Positions 1-8,980 of a stretch of DNA of 57,693 nt are shown one piece after another (position 1 is the stretch's first letter; every line of letters starts with the position of its first letter). Under the pieces are notes generated by a model. The model searched no databases. It was not told the origin of the DNA and saw nothing but the letters and a program-made list of their open reading frames with translations. The DNA is from UBA9662 sp002729415 (lineage in GTDB: Bacteria; Poribacteria; WGA-4E; UBA9662): the NCBI GenBank assembly GCA_002729415.1, contig PBXZ01000150.1, positions 1-57,693 on the forward strand, written 5' to 3'. The translations under genes and the position numbers were made by a program.

Positions 1-2
1 TC

Positions 3-2240
3 AACGATGAGATACCTAGCCGAATTCCAAACCAGTCTACTTTAATAGAACTGTCCCAACTATCCTCCCAAGCCAGTCGAAATTTGTTAGAAGGCTTATT
101 AACTTTAATTAATGCTGATTCACTTAAAGAAAGAATTATTGAAAATGCTGAAGGCAACCCATTCTACATGGAAGAAATGCTTCGATTGCTGATAGATAAT
201 CAGGTGATTCAGCAGATTAAGATATTCAATGTTGACTTCAGTGACCAGTTACAGGTTCAACTAGATAATGGGTTTATGCCGGAAGAATTACTCGCTGGTT
301 TCAGACAAAATCATATTGAGTTTGGTTCTAATTTTGTTGTCTCAATTCAAGAGATGGGACAGCTTTGGCGGATTAGCAACGTAGAAAAAACATATATCGT
401 TAGACGGTTAGAGAAACAGATTGTCGTTTTCCAAAATCAATGGGCAACTGTTGGCAATGCAGATCGGATTGAAATTCCAGATTCACTTGAACAAATGTTA
501 CGTGCCCGAATTGATAGGATGTCTAGTGAACCTAAATCTATATTACAATGCTGTGCAGTTATAGGTAGGACAGTCGATCACGTTATCCTTGAACAAATAT
601 CGGATGATATAGCGGATTTGGATACAAATCTAGGTCAACTCATTGCGTTAGACATGATTGATCCCCAACATTCCCCTAGTGGCCAATTTGAATATGTCTT
701 TGAGCACATCGTAACACATAATATCGCCTACTCGATGGTTCCAGTTGTAACACGTCGAAATCTACATACCAGAATTGGCGACAGTGTATTGCTTAAAAAC
801 CAGGACAATCCTGAAAGAGTACTCGAACAATTAGCGAATCACTATCATCAAGGAAACGATGGGTCGAAAGCTCTCATACATTTGGCTAAAGCAGGGAGAA
901 AAGCAAAACAGCAATACAATCACCAAGTGGCGCTTAAACTCTATACACAGGGGCTCGAACATCTTGGAGAATCCAGCGTGGATTTGCTTGAAGAACAGAT
1001 AATAATTCATGAAGGATTAGGTGATGTATATAAGATCCAAGGTGAGTTCGATACCGCAATTAAACATTTTGAGCAAGCCGCGCAAATAACTGGATCTGCA
1101 CTAAGGGAAGCTAAAATCAAACGTAAGATAGCAGACGTTTTCGAGAAACGATCAGAGTACGAAACAGCGACAGAAATGTTGCAACAAGCGCTTGAAGATC
1201 TGAAAGATCAACCAAATCTAGTGGAAGAAGCAACAATCTATAATTCTATGGGCTGGATCCATTCTCAAAAAGGCGATTACACTCGAGCAATTGACATGGC
1301 TACACGTGCATTGAAATTGGTAGAGGGAACGACTGCTTACGACATAATTGCATCCATTAACAAAAATCTTGGAAATTACTATTTTAGAAAAGGAGATCTC
1401 GAAAAAACCAATTTATATTTTGAAAATGGAATTTCCCAAGCGGAACTAATTGGCGACAAAATGCTAATGGCACAACTCTATAATAACCTGGGACTCGTTG
1501 AGAACATGATAGGAAAAGTAGAAAGTGCTTTAGATAATTACAAAAAGAGCATAGAACTGAAGAAACAAATAGGTGACAATGTTGGATTGACGAATTCCTA
1601 TAGCAACTTAGGATCACTGTATTCAACAATGAACGATTTTGATGCCTCGCTTAAATGCCATCAAAACGCGCTAGAAATTGCTCAGCGTTCTGGCCTCAGA
1701 GAAAATATTGCCAATGTTGAAAACAATCTCGGCAATTTTTACTTTAAACAAGGTGATAATAATCAAGCAACTGATCATTATCTTATCAGTTTAGACATTC
1801 GGAAGGAAATTGGGAATTTACCAGGCCTGGCAGAAGTGTACATTAACTTGACTGGGGTGAACCTCAAGGAGGGAAATCTTGAAACTGCGGAAAAGTACAG
1901 CCGAGAAGGACTAAGGACTGCGGAAGAAATTAGCGTCCCTCAGGCCATTGCGCACGCATGGAACAAAGTGGGAATGGTGCAACAACAAAAGAAAGATTGG
2001 CGAGAAGCCATAAAAAGTTTCTCAAAAGCCGCCGAAATCGCTGATAAAGCTAATATGACATTAGAGATTGCAGAAGCAAATCGGTGTACAGGGGAGGTGC
2101 TGATCGAAATGGGCAATCAAGATCAAGCAAAAACCTCACTCCAAAAAGCCCTCGAAATTTATAAAAAGATTAAAAGTATTGATAACATTGAATTAACACA
2201 ACAGTCACTATCAAAACTGGGAAAACATTTACCAAATTGA
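3..2240 (+). CDS. AAA-ATPase / TPR signalling protein, 5'-truncated by window edge
   Basis: The frame is open from base 3, so only the C-terminal ~745 residues are present and no true start is visible. The first ~230 residues look like the end of the STAND-type AAA module found in adenylate-cyclase/AAA/TPR proteins: the segment ENAEGNPFYMEEMLRLLI (codons from about 140) and a later FEHIVTHNIAYSMVP stretch are typical of that class. The rest is a long array of tetratricopeptide repeats, with repeated A..Y..LG..Y...G motifs, probably ten or more. By family this is a large regulatory scaffold that couples nucleotide binding to protein-protein contacts. A cyclase or kinase domain could lie upstream, outside the window. 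The next gene is 446 bases away, so it is probably the last gene of its unit. Confidence 0.85.
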   Translation, partial: NDEIPSRIPNQSTLIELSQLSSQASRNLLEGLLTLINADSLKERIIENAEGNPFYMEEMLRLLIDNQVIQQIKIFNVDFSDQLQVQLDNGFMPEELLAGFRQNHIEFGSNFVVSIQEMGQLWRISNVEKTYIVRRLEKQIVVFQNQWATVGNADRIEIPDSLEQMLRARIDRMSSEPKSILQCCAVIGRTVDHVILEQISDDIADLDTNLGQLIALDMIDPQHSPSGQFEYVFEHIVTHNIAYSMVPVVTRRNLHTRIGDSVLLKNQDNPERVLEQLANHYHQGNDGSKALIHLAKAGRKAKQQYNHQVALKLYTQGLEHLGESSVDLLEEQIIIHEGLGDVYKIQGEFDTAIKHFEQAAQITGSALREAKIKRKIADVFEKRSEYETATEMLQQALEDLKDQPNLVEEATIYNSMGWIHSQKGDYTRAIDMATRALKLVEGTTAYDIIASINKNLGNYYFRKGDLEKTNLYFENGISQAELIGDKMLMAQLYNNLGLVENMIGKVESALDNYKKSIELKKQIGDNVGLTNSYSNLGSLYSTMNDFDASLKCHQNALEIAQRSGLRENIANVENNLGNFYFKQGDNNQATDHYLISLDIRKEIGNLPGLAEVYINLTGVNLKEGNLETAEKYSREGLRTAEEISVPQAIAHAWNKVGMVQQQKKDWREAIKSFSKAAEIADKANMTLEIAEANRCTGEVLIEMGNQDQAKTSLQKALEIYKKIKSIDNIELTQQSLSKLGKHLPN

Positions 2241-2686
2241 CACTGTATGTTACTTTGAAAGTATTAGCAATATGATAGACATCCAGCAGGAAGAATAAAT
2301 TCCATATTTAGCCTACTCTTTCTAAAATCTGTGGTCTCCATTCCTTATTAATCAGATTTGTCTTCGACTTCTACTGTTTGTCTTGATTCTTCAAATTTGA
2401 ATTTTAGTGCACATAAGAGCAGTATAATCAATTCCATTTTCCTTAACTTCTCTAAATTCTTAAATCTATATTGATCAAAGAAACGTGTATTAAGTTAAAG
2501 AGTTTCACTATACATCAATTCACCATTTGTTGCTGCCAAAGATAAAAGCTACTAGTACCGAAAACAGCAATTGAACCGATTTTGAACGAAATTATCCATA
2601 AATTGAGCTTATTATTTCGAAATAGTATAGTACAGAACTAGGTAGTCAATCCGTCAGGAGAAAAACTGATTAACTCCCGAGCACGA
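2241..2686. other. gene-free spacer
   Basis: This AT-rich stretch has no coding pattern on either strand. I see no convincing terminator hairpin after the TPR gene. Its right part holds the promoter-like pair listed separately. Confidence 0.6.
2603..2631 (+). promoter_or_regulatory. putative sigma70-type promoter of the 2687 gene
   Basis: TTGAGC (2603-2608) and TATAGT (2626-2631) are separated by exactly 17 bases, each one or two mismatches from consensus. A start near 2638 would give a leader of about 50 nt. An AGGAG at 2656-2660 lies 26 nt before the ATG, too far to serve it directly. An in-frame ATT at 2669 would be better placed, so the true start is uncertain. Confidence 0.4.
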
Positions 2687-4387
2687 ATGTGTCAAATTGT
2701 AGTAGTTCTAGATCCGAACTCTAGAACTACTGTTTTCTATATTGAGGAGATATTAGCACATGCGGGGATCTCCTATGACCTGATTCATGCTAGAGACCTA
2801 GGACATCAAATTGATCTATGTACTGTAATTATTTTAATTGGAGATCTACATTTTGATCAATCTGATAGAAACAAAATTGAAGAATATGTTAAATCAGGTG
2901 GAACAGCCATCTGGTTGAATAGTGACCCTACACTCAGTGAAATTTTTGGTGTCAAGTTAACTGAGGAAATAGAGGAAGGTTACCTTATTGAACTGGAAAC
3001 ATCTTCAACAATCACGTCAGGTTTGCAGAGTTCGCTCCATGTCTTTGGAGGAACCAAATTTCATGCCACAACAGGAACCCCCTTGGCCAAGTTGGTTGAT
3101 ATACAGTATCAACCTGCTGGTGATGCAATCGTCGAAAACAGATATGGAAAAGGTTACACTATTGCCTTAGCAGCTGATCTTATCGGGTCAATTGTCTTAA
3201 TTCAACAGGGTATTCCAGTTACACAAGACGGACAACCAGCACCTGATGGGTCAGCTTCAATTGATGATGATATCCTAAAGACGGAAGATGGGTTTGTTCT
3301 GAATTGGAAATGGGATCGGACACCAATTGTTCCAAGCACGCAACCAGTTTTCCTAGAGCCAATAACAGACGAGTTACGCGAACTGATTGTCAAAGCTATC
3401 CTACGATGTTTTGAGGTGAAGTCTCAATCAACCCCAATTTTATGGTATTATCCGCGAGGTCTGAAATCAATCGCCATGATGTCGCACGATTCTGATCATA
3501 ACGATCAGCAATTGGCGTGGTCACTATTGAATGTGACAGACCAACTAAATATTAAAACAACCTGGTGCATTATTTATCCGGGTGGGTACATACCGGAATT
3601 TTATCAGAAACTTCAGGATTGGGATTATGAAATTGCGCTTCACTTTGATGCACTGACGAAGAAAACTTATACTAACTGGACACAAGACGACTTTAATTAT
3701 CAACACCAATGGTTGATTCAGGAAGCAGGTATCCCTACACTCAAGTCCAACAAAAACCATTATACGCGATGGGAAAACCGGTTGGAATTCTTTCATTGGT
3801 GTCAAGCAAAAGGCATCGAAGTTGATCAATCTAAAGGTCCGAGTAAACATGGCACGATCGGTTTCCCATTTGGGGGATCACATCCATGGTATCCAATTGA
3901 TGATAATGGAAAGCGTATTAATGTGTTGGAGATCAATATGCTAACGCAGGATCTAGTTATTACATGTCCAGTTTTCTACGGACGTGGACTTATTGATAGT
4001 GTCTCTAGGCATTATGGAATTGCTCATTTCCTTTTTCACCCTGCCCACATCGAAAAACCAAATGTAAGAGATGCAGTCATTGACGTAGTTGAATACGCAC
4101 ACCTGCAAGGAATGGAATGGTGGACAAGCGAACAAATTGGTGATTGGGAACAAAAACGTCGCCAGATCCGGATTATACATCAGAGACACGACAGGTTTAC
4201 GATAACATCTCCCATTTCGGTTGGAAGCGTAACTTTCATTTTCCTGATTCCTGATACCATAAACGATTTCTCTATTCAAATAGATGGTCGCCTGATTGAT
4301 TGGAAACCAATTTCGATTTATGGGTGTAACTTTGCCGAAATAATTATCGATATTGCAGCAAACCAAGAAATCAAGGTTCAATTGTGA
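2687..4387 (+). CDS. glutaminase-fold + polysaccharide-deacetylase-like protein
   Basis: 566 aa, no signal peptide, so probably cytoplasmic. Residues 1-170 look like a class I glutamine-amidotransferase/ThuA-like Rossmann domain (IVVVLDPNSRT at 4-14, then a CTVIILIGDLHF strand and a GGTAIWLNSD loop), without an obvious catalytic Cys. Residues 255-455 resemble a NodB-type deacetylase barrel: SHDSDHN at 266-272 gives the Asp pair, EIALHFDA at 315-322 a metal His, and FLFHPAHI at 449-456 a late His. The C-terminal ~90 residues look like a beta-sandwich. The substrate is unknown. The gene opens a cluster with an isochorismatase-fold hydrolase 30 bases downstream. The deacetylase assignment is by motif only. 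Confidence 0.7.
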   Translation: MCQIVVVLDPNSRTTVFYIEEILAHAGISYDLIHARDLGHQIDLCTVIILIGDLHFDQSDRNKIEEYVKSGGTAIWLNSDPTLSEIFGVKLTEEIEEGYLIELETSSTITSGLQSSLHVFGGTKFHATTGTPLAKLVDIQYQPAGDAIVENRYGKGYTIALAADLIGSIVLIQQGIPVTQDGQPAPDGSASIDDDILKTEDGFVLNWKWDRTPIVPSTQPVFLEPITDELRELIVKAILRCFEVKSQSTPILWYYPRGLKSIAMMSHDSDHNDQQLAWSLLNVTDQLNIKTTWCIIYPGGYIPEFYQKLQDWDYEIALHFDALTKKTYTNWTQDDFNYQHQWLIQEAGIPTLKSNKNHYTRWENRLEFFHWCQAKGIEVDQSKGPSKHGTIGFPFGGSHPWYPIDDNGKRINVLEINMLTQDLVITCPVFYGRGLIDSVSRHYGIAHFLFHPAHIEKPNVRDAVIDVVEYAHLQGMEWWTSEQIGDWEQKRRQIRIIHQRHDRFTITSPISVGSVTFIFLIPDTINDFSIQIDGRLIDWKPISIYGCNFAEIIIDIAANQEIKVQL

Positions 4388-4417
4388 AAAACTTAAGATG
4401 AAAACGTTATTGATTCT

Positions 4418-5236
4418 ATGAGAGTTTTTCCAGTACAAGCAAACTATTATCAACAGTTTGATGCAGACTTCAATCTAGATATACCTGGTGAAGGATATGG
4501 CGGGTGGAAAAGAGGCATGATCAATTTATCACTTGATCACACGGCTGTTGTTGTCATGCATGCTTGGGATTGTGGAAAACGTGAGCAGTATCCGGGTTGG
4601 CACCGCGCAGTTGAGTACATTCCGAGAGCCAATGAAATCTGCCACACCATTTTTCCAAGACTTCTCGCTGCGGTTCGCCAATCTGACTTAAAACTTTTTC
4701 ATGTTGTTAGTAATGGCGAATACTATAAAAGATATTCAGGGTATCATCGAGCAACTCAATTAACTCAAAATCCTCCCCATACCTTTGAAAAGATTGATAG
4801 TGACCCGGTACTTGAGAATCTGCGGAAGTTTAGAACTGAAAACGTCTTTGTCGGTTCTCATAATAGCTCGGATGTACGTTGCGGTTTTGAAAACCTAGAT
4901 TTTCCAGAAGCAGCGAAACCGATTGGTAATGAAGGCATCGCTGAGAACAGCGATCAGCTTTTTGCTTTGTGTCAAGCTGATGGTGTGAATCATCTAATCT
5001 ATGCTGGTTTCGCCATTAACTGGTGTTTGCTACTATCGCCTGGAGGGATGGCTGAGATCCATAAGAGAGGCATAATGTGCTCAGCATTCCGTCAAGCGGT
5101 GACTGCAGTTGAAAACAAGGAAACAGCAAGGGATGAAACCTGCAAAGAGATCGCCTTGTGGCGTGTAGCACTCGCATACGGATTTGTGTTCGACGTCGAT
5201 GATTTTATCTCTGGATGTTCAAACTATGCTCGATAA
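4418..5236 (+). CDS. isochorismatase-like cysteine hydrolase
   Basis: 272 aa of the isochorismatase/nicotinamidase fold. LDHTAVVVMHAWD ends in the expected catalytic Asp (D51), and GFAINWCLLL holds the expected nucleophile Cys (C203). The usual Lys is less clear. The protein is longer than simple nicotinamidases, with an N-terminal extension of about 35 residues. Family members hydrolyse amides or vinyl ethers (nicotinamide, isochorismate, N-carbamoyl compounds); which one here cannot be told. It starts 30 bases after the deacetylase-like gene and overlaps the next gene by 11 bases, so the three are almost certainly co-transcribed. Confidence 0.75.
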   Translation: MRVFPVQANYYQQFDADFNLDIPGEGYGGWKRGMINLSLDHTAVVVMHAWDCGKREQYPGWHRAVEYIPRANEICHTIFPRLLAAVRQSDLKLFHVVSNGEYYKRYSGYHRATQLTQNPPHTFEKIDSDPVLENLRKFRTENVFVGSHNSSDVRCGFENLDFPEAAKPIGNEGIAENSDQLFALCQADGVNHLIYAGFAINWCLLLSPGGMAEIHKRGIMCSAFRQAVTAVENKETARDETCKEIALWRVALAYGFVFDVDDFISGCSNYAR

Positions 5237-6254
5237 AATAGAAACCGTAGAACAATTAGAAAATGTCATGTCCTATCCGACAAAAGAAGTGGTTAATGCT
5301 ATGTTGGAGTTGGAAGGGGACTTACTCATTCTTGGTGTTGGAGGAAAGATGGGGCCAACTTTGGCCAAACTGGCCAAACGGGCCATCGCCAATGCCAAAA
5401 TGGACAATAAAGTAATCGGTGTTTCTAGATTTTCGGCACATGGTACTAACGAAGAACTCGGAAAAGCCGGAATAGACACAATTACCTGTGACCTATTAGA
5501 CGATGACCAGTTGTTCAGACTACCTGATACGCCAAATGTAATCTTTATGGCTGGACGAAAATTCGGTTCGACTGACAACAAGTCGCTGACTTGGGCTATG
5601 AACACCTATTTGCCCGGGCGTGTGGCTCAGAAATACAGAAATTCCAAAATCATTGTCTTCTCGACTGGAAATGTCTATCCACTGACAATGATTGCCGCTG
5701 GAGGTTCTCGGGAGTTAGGGCCAATAGATCCAGTTGGCGAGTATGCTCAATCATGTCTTGGTCGCGAAAGAATATTCGAGCATTTCTCGAACCAGTTTAA
5801 CATACCAATTACAATTATACGTTTGAACTATGCAATCGATCTTAGATATGGGATCTTGCTTGATATAGCCCAGAAAGTTGCCAGTCAACATCCAATAGAC
5901 CTAACAATGGGTAACGTCAACGTCATATGGCAAGGAGATGCAAATGCTATTGTTTTACGTGCTTTTACCCTTTGCCAGAGCCCACCGGTTATTTTGAACC
6001 TTTCTGGTCCTGAGACAGTTTCTGTTCGGCATCTAGCGAACCGTTTTGGTGAAATCTTCGATACACTTCCCATATTTGAATCAGAGGAATCTGAAACGTC
6101 TTTACTGACCAATACTTCCAGGTGCCATAAAATTTTTGGCTACCCTCAAGTTCCCTTAGATCAAATGATCGAATGGGTAGCGTACTGGGTTCAAATTAAT
6201 GGAATAACCTTAAATAAACCAACAAAATTTGAAATTCGCAATGGTCAATTCTAG
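5226..6254 (+). CDS. NAD-dependent epimerase/dehydratase family protein
   Basis: 342 aa from the ATG at 5226, preferred over an in-frame ATG at 5184 that would overlap the previous gene by 53 bases. It is an extended SDR: GVGGKMG at 37-43 is the NAD-binding glycine motif, and VFSTGNVYP is the active-site Ser/Thr strand. The catalytic YxxxK reads YAQSC (in GEYAQSCLGRE), so the Lys is replaced by Cys. This change makes ordinary epimerase chemistry doubtful, although the fold is clear. The gene is translationally coupled by overlap to the isochorismatase-fold gene. Confidence 0.8.
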   Translation: MLDKIETVEQLENVMSYPTKEVVNAMLELEGDLLILGVGGKMGPTLAKLAKRAIANAKMDNKVIGVSRFSAHGTNEELGKAGIDTITCDLLDDDQLFRLPDTPNVIFMAGRKFGSTDNKSLTWAMNTYLPGRVAQKYRNSKIIVFSTGNVYPLTMIAAGGSRELGPIDPVGEYAQSCLGRERIFEHFSNQFNIPITIIRLNYAIDLRYGILLDIAQKVASQHPIDLTMGNVNVIWQGDANAIVLRAFTLCQSPPVILNLSGPETVSVRHLANRFGEIFDTLPIFESEESETSLLTNTSRCHKIFGYPQVPLDQMIEWVAYWVQINGITLNKPTKFEIRNGQF

Positions 6255-6470
6255 CCTAATACATACTCAAAAAAGATTAGAGTCTTGACACGATTAAGTT
6301 TAATTCATAAATAAAACTTTAAGAATAAGGGCGGAAGATAGAAATTTGGCTTAGAAGTACCGATGGAATCTACCTTATAACCAAATGCTTAGCTAGAGAA
6401 CACTGATCTCTCCACTCAACGTTCTTGGTGAAACCTTTCTGACAGTTAAAGACCTGAAAAGAGATAAACC

Positions 6471-7163
6471 ATGCCGAAACACATTGGGATAGTTGCATGT
6501 AGTGCCGAAGGTGCTGCGTTATGCTACCGCACTCTGTGCGCAGAAGCACCAGTTAAGATGGGAGCACACACACATCCTGAAGTCTCAATGCACACTTATC
6601 CTTTAAGTGATTATATGACTCACATTCGTTCGGGAAATTGGACGCAAGTTGCTGAATTGATGTTATCTTCTGTTCAAAAGCTCGCAACGATGGGTGCAGA
6701 ATTTGCCGTCTGTCCCGATAACACAATTCATCAAGCATTCGACCTCGTTACAGAGAAATCACCAATTCCTTGGCTTCATATTGCTGAAACCGTTGCCCAA
6801 GAGGCAAGGAGCCGAGGATTCCAGAACTTGGCTCTCACAGGCACAAAATACTTGATGACCAGCTTTGTATATCCCAATATCCTCGAAAAATCCAATATCT
6901 CATGCCGAATTCCAGAGGGAGATAAACAGGAAAAAATCAATACCATTATTTTTGAGGAACTCGTCAATGGGGTTTTCCTTGAAGGCTCAAGGCTCTACTT
7001 TAACCAAGTAATTCAAGAGTTTAAAGATAAAGGATGTGATGCTGTAGTCCTAGGATGCACTGAGATTCCGATCTTAGTTGATNCCAAAGATTGCCCCTTG
7101 CCAACATTAGATTCTACACGTTTGCTGGCCAGAGCAACATTAGAAGAGGCCTTAACATCCTAA
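6471..7163 (+). CDS. aspartate/glutamate racemase family protein
   Basis: 230 aa. The two-cysteine arrangement of cofactor-independent racemases is present: CPDNT (C81) and VVLGCTEIP (C196). The N-terminus IGIVACSAEGA is the family's first strand and glycine-rich loop. Related enzymes include aspartate, hydantoin and maleate racemases/isomerases, so substrate is open. One N at 7083 makes residue 205 uncertain. A consensus TTGACA at 6285-6290 lies in the 216-base gap upstream, but the matching -10 is weak, so it may have its own promoter. Confidence 0.8.
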   Translation: MPKHIGIVACSAEGAALCYRTLCAEAPVKMGAHTHPEVSMHTYPLSDYMTHIRSGNWTQVAELMLSSVQKLATMGAEFAVCPDNTIHQAFDLVTEKSPIPWLHIAETVAQEARSRGFQNLALTGTKYLMTSFVYPNILEKSNISCRIPEGDKQEKINTIIFEELVNGVFLEGSRLYFNQVIQEFKDKGCDAVVLGCTEIPILVDXKDCPLPTLDSTRLLARATLEEALTS

Positions 7164-7258
7164 CTTGCTATTTATTTACTAACTTAACTAGCAGGTTAGC
7201 TCCTTGTCTGCTAATCAACTTTATCTGAAATCTAAAATAATCGGTGAATTAACACATC

Positions 7259-7684
7259 ATGCCCAAAATTTATCAGCATTCGATTACTGTGCCAAACGAA
7301 GCAATTGACTCAAACGGACATGTCAACAACATTGAGTATATCTGTTGGATGCTAGATGCTGCTATAGCACATTCAAATGCTCAAGGATGGTCATCTGAGC
7401 GCTATAAACAAATAGGTTCTAGCTGGGTTGTTCGTTCTCATCATATTGAGTATATCCTACCAGCTTTTGTCAACGATGAAATAGTGATCTACACTTGGAT
7501 ATCTAGCCTTCATAAGATACGATCCCTGAGAAAATATAAGTTTGTCCGCACACATGACCAATCTGTCCTGGTAACTGCTGAAACGAACTGGGTATTTTTC
7601 GATTTTCAAAGGCAACGACCACGATCAGTCTTGCCCGAAATAAGCAGTGCCTATGAAATAGTACCGGAAGACGAAGAACCATAA
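7259..7684 (+). CDS. acyl-CoA thioesterase, hot-dog fold (YbgC/FcbC type)
   Basis: 141 aa, the usual size for a single hot-dog domain. The N-terminal signature VPNEAIDSNGHVNNIEYICW contains the Asp, the GHVNN turn and the tyrosine typical of 4-hydroxybenzoyl-CoA-type thioesterases. The enzyme would hydrolyse a thioester in the cytoplasm; the acyl group is not evident. It lies 95 bases after the racemase and may end the same transcript. Confidence 0.85.
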   Translation: MPKIYQHSITVPNEAIDSNGHVNNIEYICWMLDAAIAHSNAQGWSSERYKQIGSSWVVRSHHIEYILPAFVNDEIVIYTWISSLHKIRSLRKYKFVRTHDQSVLVTAETNWVFFDFQRQRPRSVLPEISSAYEIVPEDEEP

Positions 7685-7760
7685 CCTTAACATGGCACAA
7701 GAAAAGCTACCCTCTTCGAACTAAATTGCTCATGTATCCGGAAAAACACCGCAGAAGAAA

Positions 7761-7800
7761 AGACTGTCTTTGTATAATAAAGACTGTCTTTGTATAATAA
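7761..7800. repeat. perfect 20-bp tandem duplication
   Basis: The unit AGACTGTCTTTGTATAATAA occurs twice head to tail. Each copy contains TATAAT (7773-7778 and 7793-7798), so the duplication doubles a -10-like element about 155 bases before the propeller gene. No matching -35 is evident. Confidence 0.9.
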
Positions 7801-7950
7801 GGTTGTGTTAACCTAGGCATGGCCAGTTAATATATAACATTTTATGTATTGTGGCATCACTCATTGGTACCATACTCTACGATCCCGTTATTTCCTTGGT
7901 ATCTATATATTATTCTCACAACACTTTCAATGTTTTATAAGGAGAGTACC

Positions 7951-8949
7951 GTGAAACCAAAAAGAATTTTTAGTTTTATCATCACCTCATCAATCATTGG
8001 TATATTGCTGTTTCCCACTGTTTATGGTGCTGGGAAATGGGAAATTATAAGGAATGATGACTTTTTGCGCAAAGACGGTGTAGAAGGAGAATTGCAGGAT
8101 GTGCATTGCATTAACCAGAAACAAGCTTGGCTAGTCGGACGAAATGGACTAATTCTACACACTACGGACGGTGGGAAAAAGTGGATAAAGAAAGAAATTA
8201 AAACGGAAAATCCGGTTGATTTTTTACGAGTTTATTTTCGCGGGAACAAACTGGGTTTCATCACGGGTACTTCATTGGCAAGACGGGGAGGGGCAATTCT
8301 TTTCATAACTCAAGATGGTGGATCAACTTGGGAATCTATCAACCCGGGTGTTCGTAGTTATTTGACAGGAATATGGATGATTGATAATCAAGTCGGTTTT
8401 ATGGTGGGCGCAAATAATGCATACCTTCAGACCACAGACGGAGGAAAAACGTGGAAGGGCAAAGCGGAACGCGTCGCAGCCGGAGAAACACGCCAAAACT
8501 TATGGGCTATATCATTCTCATCACCAACAAAGGGATGGATTGTGGGATCATATGGATCTATCCAGCATACAGTAGATGGTGGACAAAATTGGGAAGACCA
8601 GGATTCGGGTGTTTCCAATAACTTGAAGGCAATTGCTTTCGTCAATGAAAAAACTGGGTGGATTGCCGGACAAGAAGGCGTGATCCTTCATACCAACGAC
8701 GGCGGGATTACATGGACAAAACAAAAAACAAACTCTTACAATAACCTAAATGATATTATTTTTGTTAACGAAGATACAGGTTGGGTAGCCGGTGACTTTG
8801 GAACCATCCTGCACACTACCAATGGTGGTCAAACATGGAATCTTCAAAACACAGGCAACACGACAACACTTCTAGCAATTGGTGCTACAGGTGAAGATCA
8901 TTGTTTGGCTGTCGGTGAGTGGGGATTAGTTCTAGGCCATACAAAGTAA
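7951..8949 (+). CDS. secreted BNR/Ycf48-like beta-propeller protein
   Basis: 332 aa starting at GTG 7951, chosen because AAGGAG (7939-7944) sits 6 bases before it; an upstream in-frame TTG at 7849 has no such site. The N-terminus MKPKRIFSFI...GILLFPTVYGA is a signal peptide. Six Asp-box/BNR motifs follow (for example TTDGGKKW, TQDGGSTW, TTDGGKTW, TVDGGQNW, TNDGGITW, TTNGGQTW), each with the GW(I/V)(V/A)G strand seen in photosystem II assembly factor Ycf48-like proteins. In a non-phototroph this is best read as a generic exported propeller of unknown ligand. Confidence 0.85.
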   Translation: MKPKRIFSFIITSSIIGILLFPTVYGAGKWEIIRNDDFLRKDGVEGELQDVHCINQKQAWLVGRNGLILHTTDGGKKWIKKEIKTENPVDFLRVYFRGNKLGFITGTSLARRGGAILFITQDGGSTWESINPGVRSYLTGIWMIDNQVGFMVGANNAYLQTTDGGKTWKGKAERVAAGETRQNLWAISFSSPTKGWIVGSYGSIQHTVDGGQNWEDQDSGVSNNLKAIAFVNEKTGWIAGQEGVILHTNDGGITWTKQKTNSYNNLNDIIFVNEDTGWVAGDFGTILHTTNGGQTWNLQNTGNTTTLLAIGATGEDHCLAVGEWGLVLGHTK

Positions 8950-8980
8950 TCTTCGTACCACCACAATAGGGTTTAATCAC

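Noticed and set aside
7849..7950. Longer N-terminus for the propeller gene from TTG 7849
   Set aside because: The downstream GTG 7951 has AAGGAG at proper distance and starts directly with the signal peptide.
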